The position numbers and the translations under genes were made by a program. Below the pieces are notes generated by a model. That model was not told where the DNA came from. It searched no databases and saw nothing but the letters and a program-made list of their open reading frames with translations. Positions 1 to 10,042 of a stretch of DNA of 64,000 nt are shown here, one piece after another. The DNA comes from Stutzerimonas stutzeri. GTDB lineage: Bacteria > Pseudomonadota > Gammaproteobacteria > Pseudomonadales > Pseudomonadaceae. The stretch lies in NCBI GenBank assembly GCA_002339675.1, contig DDKB01000023.1, positions 248,001 through 312,000 of the forward strand, written 5' to 3'. The number at the start of each line of letters is the position of its first letter. Position 1 is the first letter of the stretch.

Positions 1-3000
1 GCCAATTCGCCGGACCACACGCGGTCACGCTGCAACTGAGCGCCGATCTTCTCGAAGCGTTGCTCGACGGCCTTGAGGTAGCGCGGATATTCCTTCAGCC
101 ACTCGCCCGGCGTTTCCCGCACGAAGCCGGGATAAACGAGGTTGGCCAGCTGCGCCTTGATGTCGTTCAGCGCCACCGCCTGAGCCAGGTCGATCTTGCC
201 CTTGAAGCGCTTTTGCAGCCCGTGCCAGAGCTTGAGGATGTCCAGCGTCAGGCGCGCCAGCCGTTCGGCGTGCGCCGCCCAGTCGCCGCGTTTGCGCTCG
301 GCCAGTGACGCCAGCGCCGCGCCATCGCGGGGCAGCGGGGTTTCGCCGTCGAGGATGCAGCTGTCGAGGCTGGCCAGCAGGATGTCCTCGACCAACGCAT
401 CGACCTTGCCCATGTCGCGATACAAAAGCGCCAGCTCGGTGAGACCCGGTAGCTTGTTACGCAGGTATTTCGCCGGTTCGGCCAGTTGTTGCAGCAACAG
501 ACGCTGCAAGGCGCGGCGATGCTGGTAGTCGGCCTCGGCCTGGGTCGGGAAACGGCCCTCCTTGACCACTCCGCCCTCTTCCACCAACGCGGGATAAACC
601 GTCATCGACAACCCAGCCATCTTCGCCTGAGCCTTCTCGGCCACCTGGGCGAACCCCTTGGCCTCGACCGGTTTCTGTTCGGCCCTCTGCTGCGGCGGCG
701 CCAGTGCGGCCTGGCTGGCTTCGCTGAAGCGTGCCGTCAGTTCGGCGAGATCGCGGCCTTCACCGAGGAATTTCCCCCGGGCGTCGACCACCTCGATGTT
801 CATCTTCAGATGGCTTTCCAGCCCCGTGGCCGCTTCCGCCCAGGCCTCGTCCGGGACGCGAGCTCCGGTCATGCGCAGCAGCTCGCGGCCCAGCGCTTCG
901 GGCAACGCGCCGTCGCCGAAGGTGATCTTCGAGAGCGCGGCCTTGACGAAATCCGGCACCGGGACGAAGTTCTTGCGGATCGCCTTGGGCAGGTTGCGCA
1001 CCAGCGCCACCGCCTTCGCCTCGATCAAACCCGGCACCAGCCAGTCGAGCCGTTCGGCCCGCAGCTGCGGCAGCAGCGGCGCGGGCACCCGCAGCGTCAC
1101 GCCATCGCGCGGGTGGTTGGGTTCGAAGTGGTATTCAAGCGGCAGCTGAAGTTCGCCAATGCGCAGATGGTCCGGGTACTGCGCCGCGGTGACCTCGCTG
1201 GCGTCACGCGCCAAGACATCCTCGTCGCGCATGACCAAGAGTTGCGGGTTCTTCTGGCTCTCGCGCTTGTACCAGGTCTCGAAGCTGGCGGTCTGGTAGA
1301 TGTCTTGCGGCACGCGTGCGTCGTAGTAGGCGAACAGGGTGTCCTCGTCGGCAATGATGTCGCGGCGACGGGCCTTGGCTTCCAGTTCGTCGAACAGTTC
1401 CAGCAACTCGCGATTCGCCGTAAGGGCCTTGGCGCGGCTGTGCATCTCGCCGCGCACTAAGCCCTCGCGGATGAACAGCTCGCGCGCCGCCGGCGGATCG
1501 ATGGGCCCGAAGTGCACCGGCCGACGCGCCACGACGATCATGCCGTAGAGGGTGACCTGCTCGAACGCGACCACCTGCCCGCGCTTCTTCTCCCAGTGCG
1601 GCTCGAAGTGATTGGTCTTGATCAGGTGCTTGGCCAGCGGCTCGATCCAGTCCGGCTCGATCTTGGCGACCATGCGCGCGAACAGCTTGGTGGTTTCGAC
1701 CAGCTCGGCCGCCATGATCCAGTTGGGCTTCTTGCGGCCGATGACGCTCGACGGATGCACCCAGAAGCGCCGCTGCCGCGCGCCGAGGAAGTCGCCTTCC
1801 TCGGTCTTGTGTCCAACCTGGCTCAGCAGCCCAGACAGGATCGCCTTGTGCACCGCCGCGTAGCTTTTGGCTTTCTGCGCGGCCTCGCTGGCTTCGGCTT
1901 GCTGGGCCAGTTTGACGTTGACCTTTTTGTCCTTTGTCAGAGCGGGTCTGTCGGTGGAAGAGGCTTCGCCGTCTTCCACCCTACTCAGATCCGCAGCTTG
2001 AGCGGACTTCGCATCGCGAGACTCGGCGTGCTGGCGATCCTGACGCTGGGATACCCGCTCATCCGCAGGCTGGTTGCCGCGGTTCTGTGCGTTATCGTTG
2101 AGCTTCAACCCCCGCACGATCAGCGTCAGCTGACGATGCGCATCCCGCCATTCGCGAAGGCGCAAATAGTTGAGGAAGTTCTTCCGGCACCAGGTGCGCA
2201 ACGCATTGGAACCGAGCGCCTGGCGCTGCTCCTCGAAACCGCGCCAGAGGTTGATCAGCGCGGCGAAGTCCGAGTCCGGGTCCTTCCACTGTGCGTGGGC
2301 CTGGTCGGCCTGTTGCTGACGGTCAGCCGGGCGTTCGCGCACGTCCTGCACCGACAGCGCGCTGGCGACGATTAGCACTTCGGCGACGCTGCCCACCTTC
2401 GCCGCTTCCAGCAGCATGCGTCCGAGCCGTGGGTCGATGGGCAGGCGCGCCAGCTGCCGGCCCAAGGGGGTCAGCTGGTTCTCGCGATTGACCGCCGAGA
2501 GTTCCTGCAACAGGTTGAAGCCGTCGCTGATGGCCTTGCCATCCGGCGGCTCGATAAAGGGGAAGTCCTCGATCTGGCCGAGGCGCAGGTGCAGCATCTG
2601 CAGAATGACGGCGGCCAGGTTGGTGCGCAGGATTTCCGGATCGGTAAATTCCGGCCGACTGAGGAAATCCTCCTCGCTGTACAACCGGATGCAGATCCCC
2701 GGCTCGACCCGCCCGCAGCGCCCCTTGCGCTGGTTGGCGCTGGCCTGGGACACCGCTTCGATCGGCAAGCGCTGGACCTTGGCGCGGTAGCTGTAGCGAC
2801 TGATGCGCGCCGTACCCGAATCGATCACGTAGCGAATGCCGGGAACGGTCAGCGAAGTTTCCGCGACGTTGGTCGCCAGCACGATCTTGCGGCCGGCAGC
2901 GGGCCGGAAGATCTTCTGCTGCTCGGCGGGCGTCAGCCGTGCATACAGCGGCAGCACCTCGGTAAAGCGCAGATTGGCCTTGCGCAGCACCTCGGCGGCG

Positions 3001-3965
3001 TCGCGAATTTCCCGCTCGCCCGGCAGGAACACCAGCACATCGCCGGGACGCTTGCCGATGCTGCGCTCGTGGGCGTCGATCTCGTCCAGCGCCGCCAGGA
3101 TGCCCTGGTCGACGGTGAGGTCATCCTCGACCCGATTGCCGTCCTCGTCGGTCTCCGCCGCCAGTGGTCGATACCAGGTTTCGACGGGAAAGGTACGACC
3201 CGAAACTTCGACGATCGGGGCACCCGGAAGGCCGGCCCCGCCGAAGTGCTCGGAGAAGCGCTCCAGGTCGATGGTCGCCGAGGTGATGATGACCTTCAGG
3301 TCGGGCCGGCGCGGCAGCAGCGTTTTCAGGTAGCCGAGCAGGAAATCGATGTTGAGGCTGCGTTCATGGGCCTCGTCGACGATGATGGTGTCGTAACGCT
3401 CGAGAAAACGGTCGTGCTGGGTTTCGGCCAGGAGGATGCCGTCGGTCATCAGCTTGATCAGCGAGCTGTCCTTGCTCTGGTCCTCGAAGCGAACCTGATA
3501 ACCCACCAGCTCACCCAGTGGCGTGCCGATCTCTTCGGCAACACGAGTGGCGACGCTACGAGCAGCCAACCGGCGCGGTTGCGTGTGGCCGATCAGGCCG
3601 TGTACACCCCGTCCGATCTCCAGGCAAATCTTCGGCAGCTGGGTGGTCTTGCCCGAGCCAGTTTCACCGGCAATCACCAGCACCTGGTGCTTTTCCAGCG
3701 TGGCCTTGATCTCATCGCGCTTGGCGGCAATCGGCAGGCTGTCGTCGTAGCGCATGACCGGCAAGCTCTGGCGCCGCGCCTCGACCTTGGCCACCGAGGC
3801 CTGGAAGCGCGCAATCCATTGCGCCAGGCGCTCGTCATCGAGGGGCGCGCCGGCCGCCTGCTTGCGCAGGTCGTGCAACTGACGGCGCAGCCGATGACGG
3901 TCGGCGAACATCGCCTGGTCGAGGTTGTTCAGGAGTCGTTCAAACGAGGGCGTTGCGTCGGTCAT
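1..3965 (-). CDS. hrpA: ATP-dependent RNA helicase HrpA (C-terminus cut by window edge)
   Basis: DEAH-box RNA helicase of the HrpA family, linked in other bacteria to mRNA processing and rescue of stalled ribosomes. The reverse strand from the ATG at 3963-3965 stays open for 1321 codons to the window edge, so the C-terminal end is missing. Walker A GETGSGKT lies at about 3645-3668 (residue ~100), the DEAH box in VDEAHER at about 3366-3380, and the superfamily-2 motif QRKGRCGR near 2710-2745. Around 1925-2100 is a polar, Gln/Arg/Asp-rich linker that looks inserted relative to the conserved core; it contains a hairpin repeat read in frame as RVEDGEASSTD. Identity is secure; the true C-terminus is unknown. 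Confidence 0.95.
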   Translation of the reverse strand, partial: MTDATPSFERLLNNLDQAMFADRHRLRRQLHDLRKQAAGAPLDDERLAQWIARFQASVAKVEARRQSLPVMRYDDSLPIAAKRDEIKATLEKHQVLVIAGETGSGKTTQLPKICLEIGRGVHGLIGHTQPRRLAARSVATRVAEEIGTPLGELVGYQVRFEDQSKDSSLIKLMTDGILLAETQHDRFLERYDTIIVDEAHERSLNIDFLLGYLKTLLPRRPDLKVIITSATIDLERFSEHFGGAGLPGAPIVEVSGRTFPVETWYRPLAAETDEDGNRVEDDLTVDQGILAALDEIDAHERSIGKRPGDVLVFLPGEREIRDAAEVLRKANLRFTEVLPLYARLTPAEQQKIFRPAAGRKIVLATNVAETSLTVPGIRYVIDSGTARISRYSYRAKVQRLPIEAVSQASANQRKGRCGRVEPGICIRLYSEEDFLSRPEFTDPEILRTNLAAVILQMLHLRLGQIEDFPFIEPPDGKAISDGFNLLQELSAVNRENQLTPLGRQLARLPIDPRLGRMLLEAAKVGSVAEVLIVASALSVQDVRERPADRQQQADQAHAQWKDPDSDFAALINLWRGFEEQRQALGSNALRTWCRKNFLNYLRLREWRDAHRQLTLIVRGLKLNDNAQNRGNQPADERVSQRQDRQHAESRDAKSAQAADLSRVEDGEASSTDRPALTKDKKVNVKLAQQAEASEAAQKAKSYAAVHKAILSGLLSQVGHKTEEGDFLGARQRRFWVHPSSVIGRKKPNWIMAAELVETTKLFARMVAKIEPDWIEPLAKHLIKTNHFEPHWEKKRGQVVAFEQVTLYGMIVVARRPVHFGPIDPPAARELFIREGLVRGEMHSRAKALTANRELLELFDELEAKARRRDIIADEDTLFAYYDARVPQDIYQTASFETWYKRESQKNPQLLVMRDEDVLARDASEVTAAQYPDHLRIGELQLPLEYHFEPNHPRDGVTLRVPAPLLPQLRAERLDWLVPGLIEAKAVALVRNLPKAIRKNFVPVPDFVKAALSKITFGDGALPEALGRELLRMTGARVPDEAWAEAATGLESHLKMNIEVVDARGKFLGEGRDLAELTARFSEASQAALAPPQQRAEQKPVEAKGFAQVAEKAQAKMAGLSMTVYPALVEEGGVVKEGRFPTQAEADYQHRRALQRLLLQQLAEPAKYLRNKLPGLTELALLYRDMGKVDALVEDILLASLDSCILDGETPLPRDGAALASLAERKRGDWAAHAERLARLTLDILKLWHGLQKRFKGKIDLAQAVALNDIKAQLANLVYPGFVRETPGEWLKEYPRYLKAVEQRFEKIGAQLQRDRVWSGEL
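1953..1984. repeat. REP-like hairpin inside hrpA
   Basis: GGTGGAAGA at 1953-1961 pairs perfectly with TCTTCCACC at 1972-1980 around a GGCTTCGCCG loop and is followed by CTAC. It has the same architecture as the hairpins at 59758-59836 and 62230-62450, but here it is translated as part of hrpA. Confidence 0.75.
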
Positions 3966-4183
3966 GGACAGCCGTATGCGGTGCGTAAAGGCCGCGATTG
4001 TCGCAGATTGACCGGCACCTCGTAAGCAAAGGCGATGACTGAGGCCGGGTGCGTTGGCCCGGCGTGGTTTGAGCTACGCCTTATGCATGCGCAGCGGAGG
4101 CGCCGAAGCGATCGCTGGTTCTGCCGGCCGCACCGCCGCGGCCGGCGACGCGCTCCGACGTTGCCGGTCGTGCGGCCTGGACG

Positions 4184-5869
4184 CTAGACCCGGAACTGCC
4201 CCACCAACCCCTGCAACCGACCGCCCAGGCCGTCAAGTTCGCGTGCCGTCTGGGCGCCCTCGGTAGCATCCCGGGCGACACCGTCCACCGCATCGGCGAT
4301 GTGATGGACACTGCGGTTGATTTCCTCGGCGACTGCGGTCTGCTCTTCGGCGGCGCTGGCGATCTGCGCGTTCATCGAGTTGATGGTGCCGATCAGCGCG
4401 GCGATGGCATCGAGCGATTCCCCGGCCTGGTTGGCCTGTTCACGCGTCGCCTCGCCCTTCTCGCCGGCGCGGCGCATGGTGCTGACCGTGTGCGAGGTGG
4501 CGCTCTGCAGGCGGTCGATCATCGCCTGGATTTCACCGGTGCTCTGCTGGGTCCGGCTGGCCAGCGCGCGGACCTCGTCGGCGACCACGGCGAAGCCGCG
4601 GCCCGCTTCACCGGCCCGCGCTGCCTCGATGGCGGCGTTCAACGCCAGCAGGTTGGTCTGCTCGGCAATGGCGCGGATCACGTCCAGCACGCCGACGATG
4701 CCCTGCACGTCCTGCTGCAGCCCCTCGAGTGAGCTGCCGCTGTCGCGCAGCTCGCCGACCAGCTCGTGGATTTGCTCGATGCTGCGGTCGACCACCTGCT
4801 TTGCAGCCAGGCCCTGCTGGTCGGTCTGTTGCGCAGCCTCGGCGGCGCGCTGGGCGCTCATGGCGACCTCGTGGGCGGCGGCGGACATCTCGTTGATCGC
4901 CGTGGCAACCTGATCGGTCTCGTGACGCTGGTCAGCCATCGCCTGCTCGGAGCGCTGCGCCTGGCTCGCCACCGCGCCGACCAGACCGGTGAGTTGCGTG
5001 GTGGTACCGGCTACCTGCTGCACCAGCGCGTGGATTTTGTCGACGAAGCGGTTGAACGAGCCGGCCAGCTCGCCCAGCTCGTCACGGCTGTCGACCGGGA
5101 GCCGTTGGGTCAGGTCGCCGTCGCCGGCGGCCATGTCGTCGAGGTTGTGCTTGACCCGTAGCAAGGGGCGCAGGATGGTGTTGCTCATGAACAGGGCCAG
5201 GCCGGCAACAACAACCAGCAACGCCGCAGCGGAGCCCAGCATGATGGCCGTCAGGCGATCGATGCGTTGCTGGAACACGTCGCGCGCGGCCTGTACATCA
5301 CGCTCAACGCCGTCGAGGTTCAGCGAGGTGCCGAACGCCAACTTCCATTTCGGCAGGTACTCGGCATAGCCGATCTTCGGCACGATGGCCTTGCTGCCCG
5401 GCATCTCGAAGCTGTAGTTGACGTAGTGCGAGCCGTCCTGGGCCGCCTTGACCAGATCCCGGATCGCATACACCCCATTGGGGTCCTGGTAGTTGGCGAA
5501 GCTCTGGCCGATCTTGTCACGGGTATTGCCCTGCAGCACCCGTACCGCCTGGTCGTCGTAGCCCCAGAAATACCCGTCGGAGCCATAGGACAGGGTCTCG
5601 AGCAACTGCACGGCCTCGGCGCGCGCGGCCATGTCACCGTCAGCGGAGCGCTCGTGCAGCCGGCCGATGGCGTTGCGCGCAACGTCGACGTAGTGCTTGA
5701 GCTCGGCGCGGCGGTCGCGCGTGAGGCTTTCCCGCGTCTGCGCCTCCTGGCGACGCGCCAGGTCGCGCAACTCATACACCGCGATTCCGCTGAGCAGCAC
5801 CGCCAGCAGCAGTGTCGGCACCATGCCCAGCACCAGCAGCTTTCCACGCAAACGCAGATTCGACAGCAT
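4184..5869 (-). CDS. methyl-accepting chemotaxis protein with Cache sensor
   Basis: Inner-membrane chemoreceptor of 561 residues feeding CheA/CheW. An N-terminal membrane segment (LLVLGMVPTLLLAVLLSG, about residues 10-30) is followed by a periplasmic single-Cache-like domain with the typical DGYFWGYD stretch, a second membrane helix near residue 205, a HAMP linker and a long signalling coiled coil. The hairpin tip EQTNLLALNAAIEAARAGE is the conserved MCP signature. The ATG at 5869 is preferred because GGGG lies just upstream; an in-frame TTG four codons earlier lacks a good ribosome binding site. The ligand cannot be read from sequence. It stands alone, with gaps on both sides. Confidence 0.93.
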   Translation of the reverse strand: MLSNLRLRGKLLVLGMVPTLLLAVLLSGIAVYELRDLARRQEAQTRESLTRDRRAELKHYVDVARNAIGRLHERSADGDMAARAEAVQLLETLSYGSDGYFWGYDDQAVRVLQGNTRDKIGQSFANYQDPNGVYAIRDLVKAAQDGSHYVNYSFEMPGSKAIVPKIGYAEYLPKWKLAFGTSLNLDGVERDVQAARDVFQQRIDRLTAIMLGSAAALLVVVAGLALFMSNTILRPLLRVKHNLDDMAAGDGDLTQRLPVDSRDELGELAGSFNRFVDKIHALVQQVAGTTTQLTGLVGAVASQAQRSEQAMADQRHETDQVATAINEMSAAAHEVAMSAQRAAEAAQQTDQQGLAAKQVVDRSIEQIHELVGELRDSGSSLEGLQQDVQGIVGVLDVIRAIAEQTNLLALNAAIEAARAGEAGRGFAVVADEVRALASRTQQSTGEIQAMIDRLQSATSHTVSTMRRAGEKGEATREQANQAGESLDAIAALIGTINSMNAQIASAAEEQTAVAEEINRSVHHIADAVDGVARDATEGAQTARELDGLGGRLQGLVGQFRV

Positions 5870-6189
5870 GCTAAACCCCAATATCCGTGCGGATTAATAC
5901 CGGCATTCTGTCAGCTTGCCGCCTCCTGGGAAACAACCCGAACGTCGCATGTCGCCGCGCTGTAAAAGGCGTATCAGAGCCGTTTGATAGGTGGTGACGG
6001 GGGCTTTGCGTCGCCGGTGGTCAGCGCCGCTGCCACCGGCGATGAATCGGTGGGGCGCCCTCTTATCGCCGTCCAGCGTTTGGCGACGCCAACGGTCATA
6101 AGATCAGGCTGAGAAGGGCCCGTTGCGCGACGCCTTGCTGACTCGCCGAACAGGGCTTCGCAGCCGGGCCGAGTCGATAAGAGGATGGA
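5870..6189. other. intergenic region with inverted repeat, no gene seen
   Basis: About 320 bp between the chemoreceptor start and the cyclase end. It holds a perfect 10-bp inverted repeat, TCGCCGGTGG at 6011-6020 and CCACCGGCGA at 6033-6042, with a 12-base loop. I found no convincing sigma-28 (FliA) promoter for the chemoreceptor and no plausible coding frame. Confidence 0.5.
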
Positions 6190-7832
6190 TCAATGTGCCA
6201 GCCCAGGCGCCGCCAGCTCGGCGCTGTCCATTTGGGCATCATGAATTACGCAGCGGTTTCGCCCGCCACGCTTGGCCTGATACAGGGCGGTGTCAGCACG
6301 CGCCAACGCCTGGTCCAGCGAGGTTTCGCCCCTTTGGTACTCGGCAACCCCAATGCTGATGGTGAGGGTAAGCGTTCGCTGGCCACTTTTCAGCTGCAGC
6401 GCCTGCACTTCGCTTCTCGCTCGCTCGGCTGCGACCATCGCTTCGGCTGCATCGGTGTCCGGCAAGATCGCCACGAACTCTTCACCACCGAAACGCACCA
6501 GAAAATCCGGCTGCCGCAATACAGAACGGCAAGCGGCGCCACTGCCTTGAGCGTTTCGTCACCGACTGGGTGGCCAAAGGTATCGTTGATTCGCTTGAAA
6601 AAATCGATATCCAGCATCAATACGGAAATCCGTCGATCGTGTCGCTGGGCGGCGCTGACCATCTTCTCGGCGATTTCCGTGAAGTAACGCCGGTTGTGGC
6701 ATCCGGTCAGCGGATCGGAAATGGCCATTGTCTGCAAATGCTGGCTCAACGCCTCCAGTTCACGGTGCTTTGCCTCCAGCTCCATGTGGGCTAGCTCAGC
6801 TGCCTGCCGGGCTGCCTCCTTCTCTTTGGAGCGCCGCTTTACAAGCCGAACGTACATCGCGAGCAGCAAAACAAACGCCATACCGCCTGCGGCAATGAAT
6901 GCAGCCACTAGCGCGGTCTGCTCAGCCCGCTCCATCGACGAATAGCTGGTAATGGTCCAATCGGCCTGAGGCAGCGAATGGTTGAGCATGAAGTAGCGTT
7001 GTGTATTGCCGGTTTCGATTCCGTCAGCACGCACAACCCGCCCGTCGAACCAAAGCGGATCGGGGCTAAAGCTGATCGGTGCCTTCAACATCGTCGCGTA
7101 CTGTCGCGTCTCTCGCAGACGGTGCAAGACGCCAGCGGACAGCGTCCGCGTGGCCCGATATTTCCAGTCCCTGTTCGTGCTTAAAAAGATGATGCCGCTG
7201 TCGTCGGTCACGGCGATCTGGCCAGAATCAGCAAGCCAGCTCTGGTCCAGTCTGTCGAGATCAACCTTGACCGCGACTACGCCAATGACGTCGCCTGCGT
7301 CGCGCACGGCTGAGCCAAGAAAGTAACCTGGAATGCCGGTGACAGAACCGACGCCATAGAAGCGCCCGGTTTTGCCCTGGCGGGCCTGCTGAAAATAGGG
7401 TCGATAGGAGAAGTCCTTTCCCAGAAAACTGTCCGGCGTCTCCCAGTTGCTAGCGGCAATGGTTACGCCGTCGCGATTCATCACATACACGGCCGCGGCC
7501 CCGGCCTTCGTGCCGGAATCGTGCAGGATTCGATTGAGGGCGGACTGACTGCGCGGATCGTTGGGGTTTCTGAGCGCCTCGAGCACGGCAGGATGCTCGG
7601 CCATCAACTCGGGCAGGTATTCGAAGCGATCCACCGGGCTGAAAAACGACGCGATGAATATCTCGAGTCGATGGGCCGCAGCGTCATTGAGCGCGCCAAT
7701 CGCCAGCCGCTGGCCAATGACATAACCGGTACAGGTGGCGGTCGCGATCAGGACCGTACAGGCAACAACTACCAGACGCGCGAATCTGACCGCCCGACGC
7801 CTCGCCTTGGCAGGCTTTTCGGAAGAAAGCAT
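6190..7832 (-). pseudogene. membrane-anchored diguanylate cyclase (GGDEF), frameshifted
   Basis: A two-membrane-segment sensor cyclase that would make c-di-GMP. The N-terminal helix (VVVACTVLIATATCTGYVIG) precedes a periplasmic Cache-like domain, then a second helix (VAAFIAAGGMAFVLLLAMYV), a coiled coil and a GGDEF domain. The upstream frame reads through GDETLKAVAPLA and then goes out of register. The downstream frame resumes RSVLRQPDFLVRFGGEEF and runs to the TGA at 6190-6192. The two halves rejoin if one C is added to the GCC at about 6527-6530, and the span of 1643 bp is one short of a multiple of three. GGEEF, the active-site variant, is intact but lies after the break. Either a real inactivating deletion or a sequence error. 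The ATG at 7832 has GGAG six bases upstream. Confidence 0.85.
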
Positions 7833-7834
7833 GC

Positions 7835-7869
7835 CCCTCTCCCCTTGCGCCTTTCCCAACGGGAGAGGG
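7835..7869. repeat. GGGAGAGGG-type hairpin supplying a ribosome binding site
   Basis: CCCTCTCCC at 7835-7843 and GGGAGAGGG at 7861-7869 form a 9-bp inverted repeat with a 17-base loop. The same core recurs four times in lhr. On the minus strand the first arm reads GGGAGAGGG and ends two bases before the cyclase ATG, so it would serve as the Shine-Dalgarno sequence. Confidence 0.7.
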
Positions 7870-8135
7870 CAACGCAATCGCGCCCGGGTGCAGAACCACG
7901 AGCGCTACTCTTATTTTGGTTGTGCACCGAGTATGGGGACGTGGACTGGCTTGCGCAAGCCGCTGGGCTTGCGCCGTTCAGCTGCATGGCGAGGCGAAGG
8001 TTGACGTGCGCACGCGGTAAATAACGGAGGCGGGAGGACGGGTGATGCTTTCGGCACCGTCCCACGAAGCGGTGAACCATGACCGCTTCGTGGAGAGATG
8101 AACAGTCGCCACAAACCGAGCAGACGGCGTGCGGA

Positions 8136-9824
8136 TTATTTTGCGCCGAGCTTGCGCAACTCCTCGCTGCGCAGTTCGCGGCGCAGGATCTTGCCAACGT
8201 TGGTGGTCGGCAGGCTGTCGCGGAACTCGACGGTCTTCGGCCGCTTGTAGCCGGTCACGTTGTCGTGCATGTGTTGCATGACCTGTTCCTTGGTCAGGCT
8301 TTCGCCCGGTTTGACCACCACGAACAACTTGATCGCCTCCCCGGATTTCTCGTCGGGAATGCCGATCGCGGCGCACTGCAGCACGCCCGGCAGCGTCGCG
8401 AGGACATCCTCCAGCTCGTTCGGATAGACGTTGAAACCCGACACCAGAATCATGTCTTTCTTACGATCGACGATGCGCATGTAGCCGTCGTCCTGAATGA
8501 TGCCGATGTCTCCGGTCTTCAACCAACCCTGCTCGTCGAGCACCTCGGCGGTCGCTTCCTGACGTTGCCAGTAGCCCTTCATCACCTGCGGGCCCTTCAC
8601 GCAGAGTTCGCCGGTCGCGCCAATCGGCTGTTCCCGACCCTCATCGTCGATGATCCGGCAAAGAGTGGATGGCATCGGTATGCCGATGGTGCCGATCTGG
8701 ATCGCGCCGAACGGGTTCACCGACACCACCGGGCTGGTCTCGGTCATGCCGAAGCCTTCGCAGATCGAGCAGCCGGTAACCTGCTGCCAGCGCTCAGCCG
8801 CCGCCAGCTGCAAGGCCATCCCGCCCGAAAAAGTCGCCTTCAGCGCGGAAAAGTCCAGCTTGCGGAAATCCTCGTTGTTGCACAGCGCCACGAACAGCGT
8901 ATTGAGCCCGACGAAGCCGGTAAAACGGTGTTTGCCGAGGTCCTTGACGAAGGCCGGCAGATCGCGCGGATTGGTGATCAAGACATTGTGCGCGCCGATC
9001 AGCATCATGGTCATGCAGTGAAAGGTGAACGCGTAGATGTGATACAGCGGCAGCGGTGCGACCATGGTTTCGCAGCCATTGCCCAGCTCCGAGCCCATCA
9101 GCGCTCGGCACTGCAGCATGTTGGCGACCAGGTTACGGTGGGTCAGCATGGCGCCCTTGGCGACGCCGGTGGTGCCGCCGGTGTACTGCAGAACGGCGAT
9201 GTCCTCGCCTGCCGGATCCACCTCGCGGGCGGCTTTGCCGCGGCCCTGCGCCATGGCGTCGGTGAAGCGGACGGCCTTCGGCAGGCTGTAGGCCGGGACC
9301 ATCTTCTTGACGTGGCGGATCACCGCGTTGACAACCAGACGCTTGAGCGTCGGCAGCATGTCGCCGACCTCGGTGATCACGACGTGGCGAATGCCGGTCC
9401 GAGGCAGTACCTCTTCGGCGAGGTGGGCCATGTTGGCCAGGCAGACCAGCGCCTTTGCGCCCGAATCGTTGAACTGGTGTTCCATTTCCCGCGCGGTGTA
9501 CAGCGGGTTCGTGTTGACCACGATGAGACCGGCGCGCATGGCACCGAACACCACGACTGGGTACTGCAGCAGGTTCGGCAGCTGCACGGCGATGCGGTCG
9601 CCCGGCTGCAGGTCGGTGTGTTGCTGGAGGTAGGCGGCGAACTCACCGGACAGCGTATAGAGCTCGCCGTAGGTCAGGGTTCTGCCGAGGTTGCTGAAGG
9701 CCGGCTTGTCCGCGAAACGCTTGCAGGACTGTTTCAGCACCGCCTGGATATTGCGGAACTCATCAGGATTGATCTCGCTTTCGACCCCGACAGGATATTT
9801 ATCCTTCCAGAAGTTATCGGTCAT
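8136..9824 (-). CDS. fadD1: long-chain fatty acid-CoA ligase FadD1
   Basis: Activates imported long-chain fatty acids to acyl-CoA at the inner membrane, the entry step of beta-oxidation. It has 562 residues, the usual FadD length. The ANL-family ATP motif YTGGTTGVAKGAMLTH lies near residue 213 and the hinge/FACS region GWLKTGDIGIIQDDGYMRIVDRKKD-type near the C-terminus (shown here only as family pattern). The N-terminus MTDNFWKDKYPVG resembles P. aeruginosa FadD1. TAGGAG precedes the ATG. It lies downstream of its paralogue fadD2 on the same strand, with a 218-bp gap containing an inverted repeat, so it probably has its own promoter as well. Confidence 0.93.
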   Translation of the reverse strand: MTDNFWKDKYPVGVESEINPDEFRNIQAVLKQSCKRFADKPAFSNLGRTLTYGELYTLSGEFAAYLQQHTDLQPGDRIAVQLPNLLQYPVVVFGAMRAGLIVVNTNPLYTAREMEHQFNDSGAKALVCLANMAHLAEEVLPRTGIRHVVITEVGDMLPTLKRLVVNAVIRHVKKMVPAYSLPKAVRFTDAMAQGRGKAAREVDPAGEDIAVLQYTGGTTGVAKGAMLTHRNLVANMLQCRALMGSELGNGCETMVAPLPLYHIYAFTFHCMTMMLIGAHNVLITNPRDLPAFVKDLGKHRFTGFVGLNTLFVALCNNEDFRKLDFSALKATFSGGMALQLAAAERWQQVTGCSICEGFGMTETSPVVSVNPFGAIQIGTIGIPMPSTLCRIIDDEGREQPIGATGELCVKGPQVMKGYWQRQEATAEVLDEQGWLKTGDIGIIQDDGYMRIVDRKKDMILVSGFNVYPNELEDVLATLPGVLQCAAIGIPDEKSGEAIKLFVVVKPGESLTKEQVMQHMHDNVTGYKRPKTVEFRDSLPTTNVGKILRRELRSEELRKLGAK

Positions 9825-9976
9825 GAAACCCCACTCCTAAGCGACAGCTTTACTGCATATAGCAGCTGTTTTGTTGTGTTTTGTTAACTTTTGTACGGAT
9901 ATTTCGATCAAAAGGCGGGGCGAGGTTAGCAGTTTTGCAACCGGCCGAACAGTGGCCGCCAAGCGCAGGAGAGACA

Positions 9977-10010
9977 CAAAGTGACTGATTCAATCCAATA
10001 AGTCACTTTG
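9977..10010. repeat. 10-bp inverted repeat between fadD2 and fadD1
   Basis: CAAAGTGACT at 9977-9986 and AGTCACTTTG at 10001-10010 are perfect complements around a 14-base AT-rich loop. There is no T-run on either side, so it is a weak terminator candidate. It could be an mRNA-stabilising hairpin or a protein site. Confidence 0.5.
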
Positions 10011-10042
10011 CGTTCGTCTTGGCAGAAGGAGGGACGTGCAGG

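Noticed and set aside
2589..4025. 478-codon open frame opposite hrpA
   Set aside because: Antisense shadow of helicase motifs.
5870..5881. TTG at 5881 as chemoreceptor start
   Set aside because: No ribosome binding site before it; the ATG at 5869 has one.
8079..9887. 602-codon open frame on the plus strand opposite fadD1
   Set aside because: Exact antisense of fadD1; no family features.
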